Source of the DNA: Rhodanobacter sp.
Lineage (GTDB): Bacteria; Pseudomonadota; Gammaproteobacteria; Xanthomonadales; Rhodanobacteraceae
Reading direction: 5' to 3'
Assembly: GCA_030148505.1 (NCBI GenBank)
Contig: JASBTI010000012.1
Span: forward strand, 62,001-126,000
DNA: 64,000 nt
Under the pieces are notes generated by a model. The model saw only the letters and a list, made by a program, of their open reading frames with translations. It was not told where the DNA came from and searched no databases. Below are positions 7,540-15,057 of the stretch, in pieces. Numbering within the stretch: the first letter of the stretch is position 1; each line of letters opens with the position of its first letter. The translations under genes were made by a program, and so were the position numbers.

Positions 7540-9573
7540 ATGTTGCGTATCGCAGCGTTGCGCACGGCGTTGGTCAGTTCGGTTTTTTCATGGGTCCTTC
7601 TGGCAGGTGTGGCTTACGCCGCCACCGCGCCCAGCGGAACGATCAGCAGCAACGCGGGCGCCTTGTCGTGGGACTTCGCGGCCGTTGGTGGTGGCACGGT
7701 CGTCAATGAGGGAGTGCAAGACATTTGCCCCCCGGGGATCTGCGACAACTACGATCTGACAGTCGTGCTTCCCGCGCCGGCGACGACGTTCTATCAGACG
7801 ATGACCGCCAAGCTGACGATTACGTATACCTGGACCAGCACGGTGCCGACCGATCTGGATCTCTTCGCCATCAGCCCCAAGGGCGCCGATCACGGACCGG
7901 GTGCGCCCGACGTCACCTCGACCGGCCCGGGCGAGGAGGTGTTGACGGTCACCGACCCCGTCGATGGTGTATGGCATATCCGCTCGGTCGCTTCACTGGC
8001 ACCGGTTCCCACGGCGGCGCATGCCGTGGTGACATTGACCGTCGCTCCACGACCGACCGTGCCGCCACCACCGCCGCCGTCTCCGGGCGTGCCCGCCTTC
8101 GTCAACTACCCGGCACCACCGGACTGCTCCGGTACCCAGCAGCCACCTAGCTGCATTCAGCCGTTGGCGGGTTCCACGACGGCCGGGGAGCATGGCGCGG
8201 GTGAGCCATCCATCGGGGTGAACTGGACCACCGGCAAAACCTTCATCCAGGCCGGAAACCACACGTTGCGTGTGACCTTCAATGATGCGGTCAAGCCCGC
8301 CACCGCATTCTGGGAGGACAAACGCTCGCCGTTTGCGATTGCCAGCCTCGACCCGATCCTGTTCACCGACAACGGTCAGTTCGGCGGACCCAACCGTACG
8401 TTTTCATCGCAACTCAATGGCGTCACCAGCGAGTTGTCCTTTACCGATGACGACGGCAATACATGGTCTCCGACCCAGGGTTCCGGGCAGCCGGCAGGCG
8501 TCGACCATCAGACTGTCGGCGGCGGTCCTTTCGCGGCTCCCGCTCCGCTGACCCAGTTGTCGTATCCTCACGCCATCTACTATTGCTCGCAGGATATCGC
8601 GACGGCTTTCTGCTCCCGCAGCGACGATGGCGGTTCCACCTTCGGGCCCGGCATCCCGCTTTACACGTTTACCACGTACAACGGCGTCGACCTGCCGGTG
8701 GCGCCGGGTACCTGTGGCGGCCTCCACGGCCATATCCGCGTCGCCCCCGACGGCACCGCCTACGTTCCCAACGAGAATTGTTCCGACCCCAGTGGCGTCA
8801 GCCGACCCGGTGTGGCTGTCTCCACTGACAACGGCATGAGCTGGGTAGTGCGCACCGTGCCGGATGGCACGACGCTGGCCCCGGGCGGCAGCGATCCATC
8901 TGTCGCCGCCGGAGCGGACAACACCATCTACCTGGGCTACGTGAACGGGGATGGCCATCCGAAGATCGCGGTCTCCCACGACCGTGGACTGCACTGGTCG
9001 AAATCGCAGGATGCGGGCACCGCATTCGGCATCCAGAATGCGGAATTCACCGAGGTAATCGCCGGTGACGGCAACCGTGCTGCGTTCGCGTTCCTCGGGA
9101 CCCCGACAATGGGCGACACCCAGTCGGCCGACTTCACGGGGGTCTGGCACCTCTATGTGTCGTACACCTATGACGGCGGTACCACCTGGACTACCGCCGA
9201 CGCGACGCCGGCTGATCCGGTCCAGCGTGGCTGCATCTGGAACGGTGGCGGCAGCAACCCGTGTCGCAATCTGCTCGACTTCAACGACATCACAGTCGAC
9301 AAGTACGGTCGCGTGCTGGTGGGCTATGCCGACGGCTGTACCGGGAGCTGTGTAAGCGACCCCACGCAGAACGCCAGCAGCGGTCCGGCCAGTGCGCAGG
9401 ACGCGCTGGCCACGATCGCTCGACAGGTCGGCGGTCGCGGCTTGTTTGCCGCATTCGACGGCACCCAGTTCAGCACCAAGAGCGGTGACGATGAAGGCGG
9501 CGGCGAAGTGTGCGAGGGTGACGCCGCCACCGGCGTGCATGGTGGCCCGGATTGCAACAAGCACGGCGATTGA
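7540..9573 (+). CDS. Secreted Asp-box (BNR) repeat beta-propeller protein
   Basis: A 677-residue exported protein. ATG 7540 has a purine-rich binding site (GAGGGGAGGGGAG) and starts a signal peptide ending near AYA-AT (residues 1-27). A P-domain-like beta region (about 45-165, with TDLDLFAISPKG and DPVDGVWHIR) is followed by a proline linker (VPPPPPPSPGVP). A propeller region then carries at least five Asp-box motifs: SFTDDDGNTW, SRSDDGGSTF, VSTDNGMSW, VSHDRGLHW, YTYDGGTTW. Asp boxes occur in sialidases and other glycosidases, but no sialidase arginine triad could be assigned, so no enzymatic role is claimed. Direct copies of the murD2 3' end flank the gene, suggesting acquisition. Confidence 0.8.
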   Translation: MLRIAALRTALVSSVFSWVLLAGVAYAATAPSGTISSNAGALSWDFAAVGGGTVVNEGVQDICPPGICDNYDLTVVLPAPATTFYQTMTAKLTITYTWTSTVPTDLDLFAISPKGADHGPGAPDVTSTGPGEEVLTVTDPVDGVWHIRSVASLAPVPTAAHAVVTLTVAPRPTVPPPPPPSPGVPAFVNYPAPPDCSGTQQPPSCIQPLAGSTTAGEHGAGEPSIGVNWTTGKTFIQAGNHTLRVTFNDAVKPATAFWEDKRSPFAIASLDPILFTDNGQFGGPNRTFSSQLNGVTSELSFTDDDGNTWSPTQGSGQPAGVDHQTVGGGPFAAPAPLTQLSYPHAIYYCSQDIATAFCSRSDDGGSTFGPGIPLYTFTTYNGVDLPVAPGTCGGLHGHIRVAPDGTAYVPNENCSDPSGVSRPGVAVSTDNGMSWVVRTVPDGTTLAPGGSDPSVAAGADNTIYLGYVNGDGHPKIAVSHDRGLHWSKSQDAGTAFGIQNAEFTEVIAGDGNRAAFAFLGTPTMGDTQSADFTGVWHLYVSYTYDGGTTWTTADATPADPVQRGCIWNGGGSNPCRNLLDFNDITVDKYGRVLVGYADGCTGSCVSDPTQNASSGPASAQDALATIARQVGGRGLFAAFDGTQFSTKSGDDEGGGEVCEGDAATGVHGGPDCNKHGD

Positions 9574-9631
9574 GCTCGATGCCGGCAATACCCTGGTGAG
9601 GAAAAAGGTATTGCCGGCGCGCGGGTACGCC

Positions 9632-9873
9632 GACGAGGCGATACGCGCGATACCGCCGCAAGCGGTCGTCTGCATGGGCAGCAACGGTGGCTGCATCGCC
9701 GCCGTTGCTGAAGCGAAGGCACGGGCACCTGCCGCGAGCGGGATCCCGCTGTCGCCCGGTGCCCCGAGCTCTGATTAGTTCAAGGATTATGCGGAGCGGG
9801 GGCGGCGGTTTGCGGGGTTGGTGGAGTTTGATGGCGCGGCCATCGCCGGTATCGATGGGCTGGGGTCGGTTGA
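9632..9873 (+). pseudogene. Truncated second copy of the murD2 3' end
   Basis: Homologous to 6976-7278. Recognisable in frame are AIRAIPPQAVVCMGSNGG and SGIPLSPGAPSSD, matching MRAAPPHAIICMGSNGG and GVILLSPGAPSFD of MurD2. The copy lacks the rest of the ligase, has lost about 60-70 bases in the middle, and has an in-frame TAG (9776-9778) where murD2 has CAG. Beyond that stop, up to 9873, the bases remain very close to the intact gene. Similarity extends past the former stop to about 9935. It cannot encode a functional ligase. Confidence 0.85.
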
Positions 9874-9960
9874 TCGCCTGATGCCTATTCCTGTCGGATG
9901 CGCTAGTCAGTCTGAGGTCAAGCAAGCCATGCCCCGTGCGGTTCCCACTCGACCGCAACT

Positions 9961-9990
9961 GTAGGAGCGCACCCTGTGCGCGATGCCCTT
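9961..9990 (+). repeat. Half copy of family B repeat
   Basis: GTAGGAGCGCACCCTGTGCG followed by CGATGC is one arm of the family B palindrome; the second arm is missing and the sequence runs into a family C unit. Confidence 0.75.
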
Positions 9991-10002
9991 GCTGCATTCA
10001 GA

Positions 10003-10345
10003 GCGAAGAGTTTTCGATCGCCTGCGGCGACCGAGTGACTTCTCTTTTGCTTGTCCAAAAGAGAAGTCACCAAGAGAAAACGACACCCCGCTTGGCGCTT
10101 GCCGCCCATCCCTGGGCGGCAAGTTCGTGAGCTGGGGCCGGGCTTTTCGACAGCACATCCCTGTGCTGACGAAAAGGAGTCGACCTCCTGCCGACTCCCG
10201 CTGCGCGGGCTGTCGTCCCCAACTCACCGCCGCACAGGGGCCCGGTAGGGCAGCGGGCCATCGTGGCCCGCACTTCGTGGAAGGGCCAGGGGATGGGCTG
10301 ACTGCTTGCGATGCAGCCCTGTGGTCAGATCCGGCGCGTTGAGTC
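10003..10345 (+). repeat. Family C hairpin-cluster repeat, single unit
   Basis: Contains a 15-bp perfect-arm hairpin (10035-10049/10056-10070), an 11-bp one (10098-10108/10113-10123), and a third around 10144-10175 starting TTTTCGACAGCAC. Order and sequence resemble the halves of the 237-811 element. No gene is supported in 9874-10381. Confidence 0.75.
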
Positions 10346-10381
10346 AGGCGGCAGCTTGCTACGCGGAGTTGCCGGTCGCTG

Positions 10382-11344
10382 CTACCTGGCCGAAGCAGCA
10401 TCCGCGCGTTGCTTCGCCAGTTGGGCCTCGAAGCTTTCGCGGGCATCTTTCGCATAAGCGCGGCACCCCATGGGATCGATCAGTGCATTGACGTCGCCTT
10501 GCTTGCGCTTGGCCACGCGGGCCCAGAAATTCACCATGCCCGGATGGGGCGCAAGCGGGATATCGCAAGGCAGCGCCGCGACCACCGCAAAGCTGTACTC
10601 AAAATCCCTGACCACACCTGGGTATTTCAGGTTGCCGATCAAGGTGAAGCCGGGCGCTGACAGGCTGCCAACATCCACCATATGCAAGCAGCGCGCGCCA
10701 ACGCATGAGATCCACGTCCACGTCGTGTTGCCTTGGGTATGGCCAGGGGTTGCGTGTGCGGTCAGCACCAGATCACCCAGGTGCAAACGCTCGCCATCAG
10801 TCACCGTGCGTGCCACATGCACCGGCGGGAACGGAAATCTATCGCCGTATTCCGGGTCGTCGAGACCGCCGCGTTCCAATAACGGGGTATCCGCGATATT
10901 CGCGATCACCTGCGCGCCCGTGTCGTGCGCGAGTTGCGCTATGCCGCCTGCATGGTCGGCGTGCGCGTGCGAATTGAGAATCCATTTGATATCGCGCAGA
11001 TGGACGCCGAGCTCCCGGATGTTCGCTTCGATCAGTCGAGCCTCTCCTGGCAAGCCGCCGTCAATCAGAACATGGCCCGTAGGCGCAGTGACAAGAAAGA
11101 CGCCGAGGCCGCGCGGCCCGATAGACCAGGTATTGCCATAGATGCGAAACGGCTTCTGTGGCGCCGTCCATGAGGGATTGTCTGCAATGTTCTTTCGCTC
11201 GGATGCAGGCATGCGAAACGACTTTTGGTGACCCGTCCACGAGAGGGTGGTCACGGTCTTCGTTTGTGCCGATGCGGGTACCTGCGCATGCGCGCCGGGC
11301 ACGATCAAACCGCAAAGGAGCATCGCAGCTAGCCACAAGCGCAT
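10382..11344 (-). CDS. Secreted subclass B3 metallo-beta-lactamase-fold hydrolase
   Basis: 320 residues with an N-terminal signal peptide (MRLWLAAMLLCG to AHA, about residues 1-20), which decides the start at 11344 over an in-frame ATG at 11389. The zinc ligands of subclass B3 are all present: H126, H128, D130, H131 (SHAHADHAGG), H202 (GHTQGNTTW) and H267 (APHPGM). The context WTAPQKPFRIYGNTW and GLGVFLVTAPTGHVLIDGG is also typical of B3 enzymes, which are periplasmic and include true beta-lactamases; activity on beta-lactams cannot be told from sequence. The segment WTGHQKSFRM (36-45) is echoed by WTAPQKPFRI (59-68), a local duplication unusual for the family. No regulator is adjacent. Confidence 0.88.
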   Translation of the reverse strand: MRLWLAAMLLCGLIVPGAHAQVPASAQTKTVTTLSWTGHQKSFRMPASERKNIADNPSWTAPQKPFRIYGNTWSIGPRGLGVFLVTAPTGHVLIDGGLPGEARLIEANIRELGVHLRDIKWILNSHAHADHAGGIAQLAHDTGAQVIANIADTPLLERGGLDDPEYGDRFPFPPVHVARTVTDGERLHLGDLVLTAHATPGHTQGNTTWTWISCVGARCLHMVDVGSLSAPGFTLIGNLKYPGVVRDFEYSFAVVAALPCDIPLAPHPGMVNFWARVAKRKQGDVNALIDPMGCRAYAKDARESFEAQLAKQRADAASAR

Positions 11345-11897
11345 ACGTCCATCCGATCTGGGGAAAGGTGAAGGGTGAGCGATCCACATGACCCGAAGCG
11401 GGCATAACCGTGAAAATTTGCGGGCCGAGGCAACGGGTCGTCACAATAACAACGGATACCGCGGCGTGCGCAGCGCGGACGCTTGATCGGAGCTGCGGGA
11501 CGTTCAAGGAAACCTACGGGTCAGAGTGCACCTTCGCAAACCTGATCACCCCTCTGCTGCATCCTTGTCTGGAGTATGGCCTTAGATGGCCATCCATCGA
11601 TCGATGGGGTCCAGCAGAACTCGGCAGGCCGCAATTGAGGATGCACGATGCGGGGAATCAGGAAACCCGCTCTCCTCCGCCGCGTAAAGCGGGGACGGTC
11701 CGCTGGAGCTGGCCCGATCGTCATGACGAAGCGCGACGGACGGTATCTACCCTACGCCGATACACGGGTTGCGCTCTACCCAATACCCTTGAAGTCACTG
11801 GATTCCCGCTTGACCCGCCATTCGGCGGTTGAGAGCCGCGGAATGACGAAAAGTGAGGTTTTTCGCTTGGTAGCCTGCCAGGAAGGTGCCATTCGAC
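11345..11897. other. Non-coding stretch, nothing recognised
   Basis: About 550 bases between the B3 hydrolase and the Doc toxin. Short open frames exist, but none has family features, a good binding site or plausible composition. The upstream signals of the B3 gene should lie in its first 100 or so bases; no clear promoter was found. Confidence 0.5.
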
Positions 11898-12326
11898 TCA
11901 GCGCGCGTAGCGTGTACGCGGCTCATTCACTCGCTTGTTGCCATCGAGGCTGATGTGCTGGCGCAGCCAGTCGGCGAGCTCGGCTTCGGGCAGGCTGCCT
12001 TCGGCGAGGGCGACATAGCGTGGATACAGGTCGAGATCATCAGCATTCAGGACGGCGCCGTTGAGCATGATGAAGGCTTCGCAAGCCACGGCTGCCGTAC
12101 GCTTGTTGCCGTCGACAAACGGATGGTTGCGCGCGAGACCGAAGGCGAGGCTGGCGGCGAGATCGGCGAGCTCCGGCGGCGGGTCGCCATAGGTATGCAA
12201 TTGCTGAGGTCTGGCGAGCGCGGAATCCAGCAGACCCTCGTCGCGCACGCCGCTGCCGCCGCCATGTTCGGCCAGCTGGCGTTCGTGGATGGCGATGGCG
12301 AGCGATCTTTCGATCCAGATGATCAT
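11898..12326 (-). CDS. doc: Doc-family (Fic fold) toxin
   Basis: A 142-residue death-on-curing family protein. The signature HPFVDGNKR (residues 68-76) is the Doc/Fic active-site loop, and GVRDEGLLDSALARPQQ (26-42) is the usual N-terminal block. Characterised Doc toxins phosphorylate EF-Tu and stop translation; that activity is inferred here. The gene starts 9 bases after the AbrB-type antitoxin stop, so the two are one operon. The C-terminal tail carries a second GNKR (LDGNKRVNE) of unknown significance. Confidence 0.9.
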   Translation of the reverse strand: MIIWIERSLAIAIHERQLAEHGGGSGVRDEGLLDSALARPQQLHTYGDPPPELADLAASLAFGLARNHPFVDGNKRTAAVACEAFIMLNGAVLNADDLDLYPRYVALAEGSLPEAELADWLRQHISLDGNKRVNEPRTRYAR

Positions 12327-12335
12327 GGTGGTGAC

Positions 12336-12557
12336 CTACTGCGCCAGTTTGCGCAACAGGGTACGGCGCTTGCGCATCACCTCCTCGGCCACTTCCATTT
12401 GCTGGGCGAGGGTGGGGTCGTAGGTGGTGAGGCGGAGGCCGTCGGGGGTCTCCAGCGCAAACAGCTCGTCGCCTTTTTCCAGTCGCAGGCGGGCCAGCAG
12501 TTCGCGCGGCAGAATGACGCCGGCGGAGTTGCCGATGGTGGTGATCTTGAGTTTCAT
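12336..12557 (-). CDS. AbrB/MazE-type antitoxin
   Basis: 73 residues with an N-terminal SpoVT/AbrB swapped-hairpin DNA-binding domain (LKITTIGNSAGVILPRELL, then GDELF) and a charged C-terminal helix (EVAEEVMRKRRTLLRKLAQ) likely to bind the toxin. GGGAGG precedes the ATG at 12557. It is first in the operon, as usual for antitoxins, and should neutralise Doc and autoregulate. Classical Doc partners are Phd-type; AbrB-type partners of Doc are known but less common. Confidence 0.9.
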   Translation of the reverse strand: MKLKITTIGNSAGVILPRELLARLRLEKGDELFALETPDGLRLTTYDPTLAQQMEVAEEVMRKRRTLLRKLAQ

Positions 12558-12572
12558 GGCGGCCTCCCGAAG

Positions 12573-12595
12573 ACGTTATAACGCACGTTATACGT
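12573..12595 (-). promoter_or_regulatory. Candidate operator/promoter of the antitoxin-toxin operon
   Basis: ACGTTATA occurs twice (12573-12580 and 12585-12592), 12 bases apart, and the first copy lies in the perfect palindrome CGTTATAACG (12574-12583). On the minus strand this AT-rich block lies 16-38 bases before the antitoxin ATG and contains TATAAC, a possible -10 box. Overlap of promoter and repeated half-sites fits autoregulation by the antitoxin-toxin complex. Confidence 0.55.
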
Positions 12596-12837
12596 CGATG
12601 AACGTCGGAACGCAACGGGCTGAAGGGCACGGTGAGGCCTTGCCAGCGACTGTGTTCGTCTGCTGCCTCAAGTGTGCCGGCACGGCGCCACGGGGTTGGG
12701 TTACGGTGAAAAACGGACTCGCGTGGTGCTTTCGAGCACGTCTTTCCCTGTCGATGACGGCCGATCGGCCGCCCTTTCACGCTAGCCGGAGGGCCGCACT
12801 GGTGTGCGGCTCTCCGGCGTTGGCATGCCTGGTCGGG

Positions 12838-14967
12838 TTACCAGATCTTCACGCGATCCTTCGGTGCGAGGTACAGCTTCGCGTCGGGCTTCACACCGAA
12901 GGCGGTGTACCAGGCATCGAGGTTGCGCACGGTTTCGGCGCGGAAGGGGGCCGGCGAGTGCACATCGGTATTGAGCCGTTGGCGGATCGCAGCGTCGCGC
13001 ATCTTCGAGCGCCAGGTCTGGCCGAAGGCGATGAAGAAGCGCTGGTCTCCGCTGAGGCCGTCGATGACCGGTGCCGGCTTGCCGTCGAGCGACTTCTGGT
13101 AGGCGGCATAGGCGACGGTGAGGCCGGAAATGTCGGCGATGTTTTCGCCCAGGGTCTGCTCGCCGTTGACGTGCAGGCCGGGCAGTGGCTGGTACTGGTC
13201 GTATTGCTTGACCAGTTGCTCGGTAGCGGCCTTGAAGTGCGCGGCGTCGGCGGGCGTCCACCAGTTGGCGAGGCGTCCCTCCGCATCGAATTCGGCGCCG
13301 GTGTTGTCGAAACTGTGGCTGATTTCGTGACCGATCACCGCGCCGATCGAACCGTAGTTTGCGGCCGGGTCGGCCTTGGGGTCGAAGAACGGCGCCTCGA
13401 GGATTGCGGCCGGGAAATTCAGCGCATTCTGCAGCGGCAGGTTGACCGCGTTGACGGTTTGCGGGGTCATCCACCACTCGCCCTTGTCCACCGGCTGATG
13501 CAGTTTGGCTTTCTGGTACTCGTACTCGAACTTTTCGGCGCGCAGATGATTGCCGAGTGCTTCGGTCGGGCTGATCTTCAGCGAAGCATAGTCGCGCCAG
13601 GTGTCGGGATAGCCGACGCTGACGCGCAGCGTGGTGAGCTTGGCGCGGGCCTTTTCCTTGGTGGCGGGTGCCATCCAGCTGAGGGTGTCGATACGCTGGC
13701 CGAAGGCGGCGATGATGTTTTTCACCATCTGCTCGACCTCGGCGCGCGAGGAGGCCGGGAAGTACTGCTTCACATACAGCTGGCCGACCGCATCGCCGAG
13801 GTCGGTGCTGACCGCGTCGACCGCGCGCTTGCTGCGCTCGCGCTGCTGCGGCACGCCTTGCAGCGTACGGTTGTGGAAGTCGAAGGCGAGCTCGGCATAG
13901 GCCTTGGGCAGCAGCGCCGCATTGCGGTCCAGGGTGTGAAAGCGCAGCAGCAGTTTCCATGCCGACAACGGCGCCTGCGCCACCAGCTTCGACAGGCCGG
14001 TGACGGCTTGCGGTTGCCACACGTCGATCTGCTTCTGGTCGGCCAGGCCGGCTGCCTTGAAATACGCTTTCCAGTCCAGACCCGGTGCCTTTTTCGCGAA
14101 GTCGGCCATGCGCCACAGGTTGTTGGCCTTGTGCACGTTCTGGCTGTCGATCAGGCTTTCCTGCGCCTTGGCGATGCGGGTTTCCAGCACGATCACGGTC
14201 TTTGCGGCGGCCTGCGCATGCGGCGTGCCGGCCTGCTTGAGCAAGGCGGCGACATAGGCACGGTACTTGGCGCGAAAACCCTTCATCGCCGGGTCGTTCG
14301 ACAGGTAATACTCGCGGCTGGGCATGCTCAGGCCACCTTGCAGCAGATAGGCCACGTGGTGGGAGGGATCTTCCAGCCCCTGGGTGACGAACAGCCCGAA
14401 CAAGTGGTCGGTGTGGAAGTGGGTGGCGTTGATGGGGTCGACGTCAGCCCGCAGGCGACTACCCAGCACGCTGGCGAGCTCTGCTCGCGAGCGGATATGC
14501 ACAATGGCGGAAAGCTCGGGTTGAAGCGGCTTCAGCCCCAGCGTCTCGATCGCCTCCACGTCCATGTAGGCGGCGTAGTCATCGGCGATCTTGCGCGCAT
14601 TGCTGCCGGCGGCGGGATGGCTCTTGCCGGCATTGCTGATCAACTCGGCGGTGCGTTTCTGGGCCTTTTCGTAGAGCTGCAGAAACGCGCCGGTGCCGGA
14701 GCGGTCGGCGGGAATGGTGGCGGTCTTCAGCCAGTCGCCGTTGGCGTAGTCGAAGAAGTTGTCGCCCGGCTTCACGGTCTTGTCCATGTAGGCCAGGTCA
14801 ATGCCGATCGGCTTGTGCGCCGGCGCCGCGATGGCTGCCGTCGCGCTGCTGCCGGCATGGGCGACCGGGGGAGTGGTGGCGGTGCTGGGCGCGTGGTCGG
14901 ACGCGTTGCCACAGGCGGCGAGGGCGGTGCAGATGGCGGCAGCGAGCATCCAGCGTACAGGTTGCAT
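12838..14967 (-). CDS. M13-family zinc metallopeptidase, lipoprotein
   Basis: A 709-residue peptidase of the neprilysin/PepO family. Zinc motif HEISH (H547, E548, H551), third ligand E608 in GENIAD, and substrate-binding NAVNLP are visible; the N-terminal M13 lobe (MDKTVKPGDNFFDYANGDW) is intact. The start is at ATG 14967, the first residue of a lipoprotein signal (MQPVRWMLAAAICTALAAC), so the protein should be lipid-anchored, probably facing the periplasm. Such enzymes cleave oligopeptides; the natural substrate is unknown. The gene lies 90 bases downstream of tamB and may be transcribed separately. Confidence 0.93.
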   Translation of the reverse strand: MQPVRWMLAAAICTALAACGNASDHAPSTATTPPVAHAGSSATAAIAAPAHKPIGIDLAYMDKTVKPGDNFFDYANGDWLKTATIPADRSGTGAFLQLYEKAQKRTAELISNAGKSHPAAGSNARKIADDYAAYMDVEAIETLGLKPLQPELSAIVHIRSRAELASVLGSRLRADVDPINATHFHTDHLFGLFVTQGLEDPSHHVAYLLQGGLSMPSREYYLSNDPAMKGFRAKYRAYVAALLKQAGTPHAQAAAKTVIVLETRIAKAQESLIDSQNVHKANNLWRMADFAKKAPGLDWKAYFKAAGLADQKQIDVWQPQAVTGLSKLVAQAPLSAWKLLLRFHTLDRNAALLPKAYAELAFDFHNRTLQGVPQQRERSKRAVDAVSTDLGDAVGQLYVKQYFPASSRAEVEQMVKNIIAAFGQRIDTLSWMAPATKEKARAKLTTLRVSVGYPDTWRDYASLKISPTEALGNHLRAEKFEYEYQKAKLHQPVDKGEWWMTPQTVNAVNLPLQNALNFPAAILEAPFFDPKADPAANYGSIGAVIGHEISHSFDNTGAEFDAEGRLANWWTPADAAHFKAATEQLVKQYDQYQPLPGLHVNGEQTLGENIADISGLTVAYAAYQKSLDGKPAPVIDGLSGDQRFFIAFGQTWRSKMRDAAIRQRLNTDVHSPAPFRAETVRNLDAWYTAFGVKPDAKLYLAPKDRVKIW

Positions 14968-15057
14968 GGTAGTGATTCCGGTGGTGGGCATCGGCCAACA
15001 ATAAACCCGATTCGGCACGGGCGCATCCTGCCGGCGTGGGCGCGGCGCCCCGCGGAC

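Noticed and set aside
9392-9778. 128-codon open frame overlapping the Asp-box gene end
   Set aside because: Its only protein-like part is the decayed MurD2 remnant; the beginning is the Asp-box gene read in another frame.
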